A stretch of DNA of 64,000 bases from Geomonas sp. RF6. GTDB taxonomy: Bacteria; Desulfobacterota; Desulfuromonadia; Geobacterales; Geobacteraceae. The position numbers and the translations under genes are program-made. The stretch spans positions 1,753,001-1,817,000 of the forward strand of contig NZ_CP087999.1 of NCBI RefSeq assembly GCF_021044625.1, given 5' to 3'. This document shows, piece after piece, positions 63,876-64,000 of this stretch (within the stretch, counting starts at the first letter, position 1; each line of letters starts with the position of its first letter). Under the pieces are notes generated by a model. The model was not told the origin of the DNA. It did no database searches and worked only from the letters and a program-made list of their open reading frames with translations.

Positions 63876-64000
63876 GTGATTGCATCTAGTGCTGAGCTCA
63901 TCGCCGTGTTGAGGCAATACAATCCATGGTGGTCGGGGGCTCGTTTTCCGGATCTGCCTGCTTGGCGACGCGCAGCCTTTCGGGAAGTAAATGATTGGCT
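63876..64000 (+). CDS. Start of a DUF4143-type AAA ATPase (partial)
   Basis: 41 codons are present: IASSAELIAVLRQYNPWWSG then FPDLPAWRRAAFREVNDWL. This N-terminus (LRQxNPWW) is typical of a family of AAA+ ATPases with a C-terminal DUF4143 domain in these bacteria. AGGAGG lies five to six bases before the GTG. The rest lies beyond the window. Confidence 0.7.
   Translation, partial: MIASSAELIAVLRQYNPWWSGARFPDLPAWRRAAFREVNDW

Overview
The window looks like a chromosomal segment of a GC-rich deltaproteobacterium of the Geobacter/Geomonas type (Desulfuromonadia). This is inferred from the gene set and style: a nuo operon with an ankyrin gene inserted, a GEMM-Ib type riboswitch, many one-domain response regulators, a PilB-like ATPase with MshEN modules, exosortase-associated TIGR04073 proteins, and a complete selenocysteine locus. 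No rRNA is present and no species name is encoded, so the assignment rests on resemblance.

Region 1 (1-30.6 kb) is mostly core genome. It holds the end of a complex I operon (nuoH-ank-nuoI-J-K-L-M-N), then a riboswitch-controlled REC-PilZ protein. A minus-strand housekeeping block follows: obgE, rpmA, rplU, purT, rng and a TIGR03960-type radical SAM protein. After these come a Lys/Ala-rich secreted peptide, a TIGR04073 pair, a peroxiredoxin, a ferredoxin-like protein, pcnB, uvrB, response regulators, tatA, a PilB-like ATPase and an HDOD protein. The region ends with selA and tRNA-Sec.

Region 2 (30.6-44.4 kb) is an accessory island between the 3' end of tRNA-Sec and a 23-bp imperfect copy of that end at 44369-44391. 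It carries stress and defence-like genes: a HIT hydrolase overlapping a MazG-like/PLD/SF2 helicase/DUF3427 fusion, a duplicated 3' fragment of that fusion, an Abi_2-HTH pair, a ribbon-helix-helix membrane protein, ten 13-bp tandem repeats, an AT-rich HEPN-NB-ARC-TPR (STAND) protein and a decayed IS3-type transposase. No integrase is visible.

Region 3 (44.4-64 kb) is mixed accessory and core DNA. It contains a frameshifted SGNH hydrolase, a TetR/radical SAM operon, EcsC, a predicted Sec-containing alkylmercury-lyase-like protein, a yeast-type cytosine deaminase and a rhodanese. A lipase-like protein followed by two ankyrin lipoproteins resembles an effector with duplicated immunity genes. An IS30 element, a predicted SelW-like selenoprotein, a histidine kinase, an AraC-type regulator, cmoA-cmoB and the start of a DUF4143-like ATPase complete the region.

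The strongest discovery is that two genes read through in-frame TGA codons, at 51746 and 59314. In each, a compact hairpin with a G-rich loop lies about 20 nt downstream of the TGA, as in bacterial SECIS elements, and both lie near selA and tRNA-Sec. In the MerB-like protein the TGA falls where MerB has its second catalytic cysteine, so an ordinary gene caller would cut the protein just before its active site.
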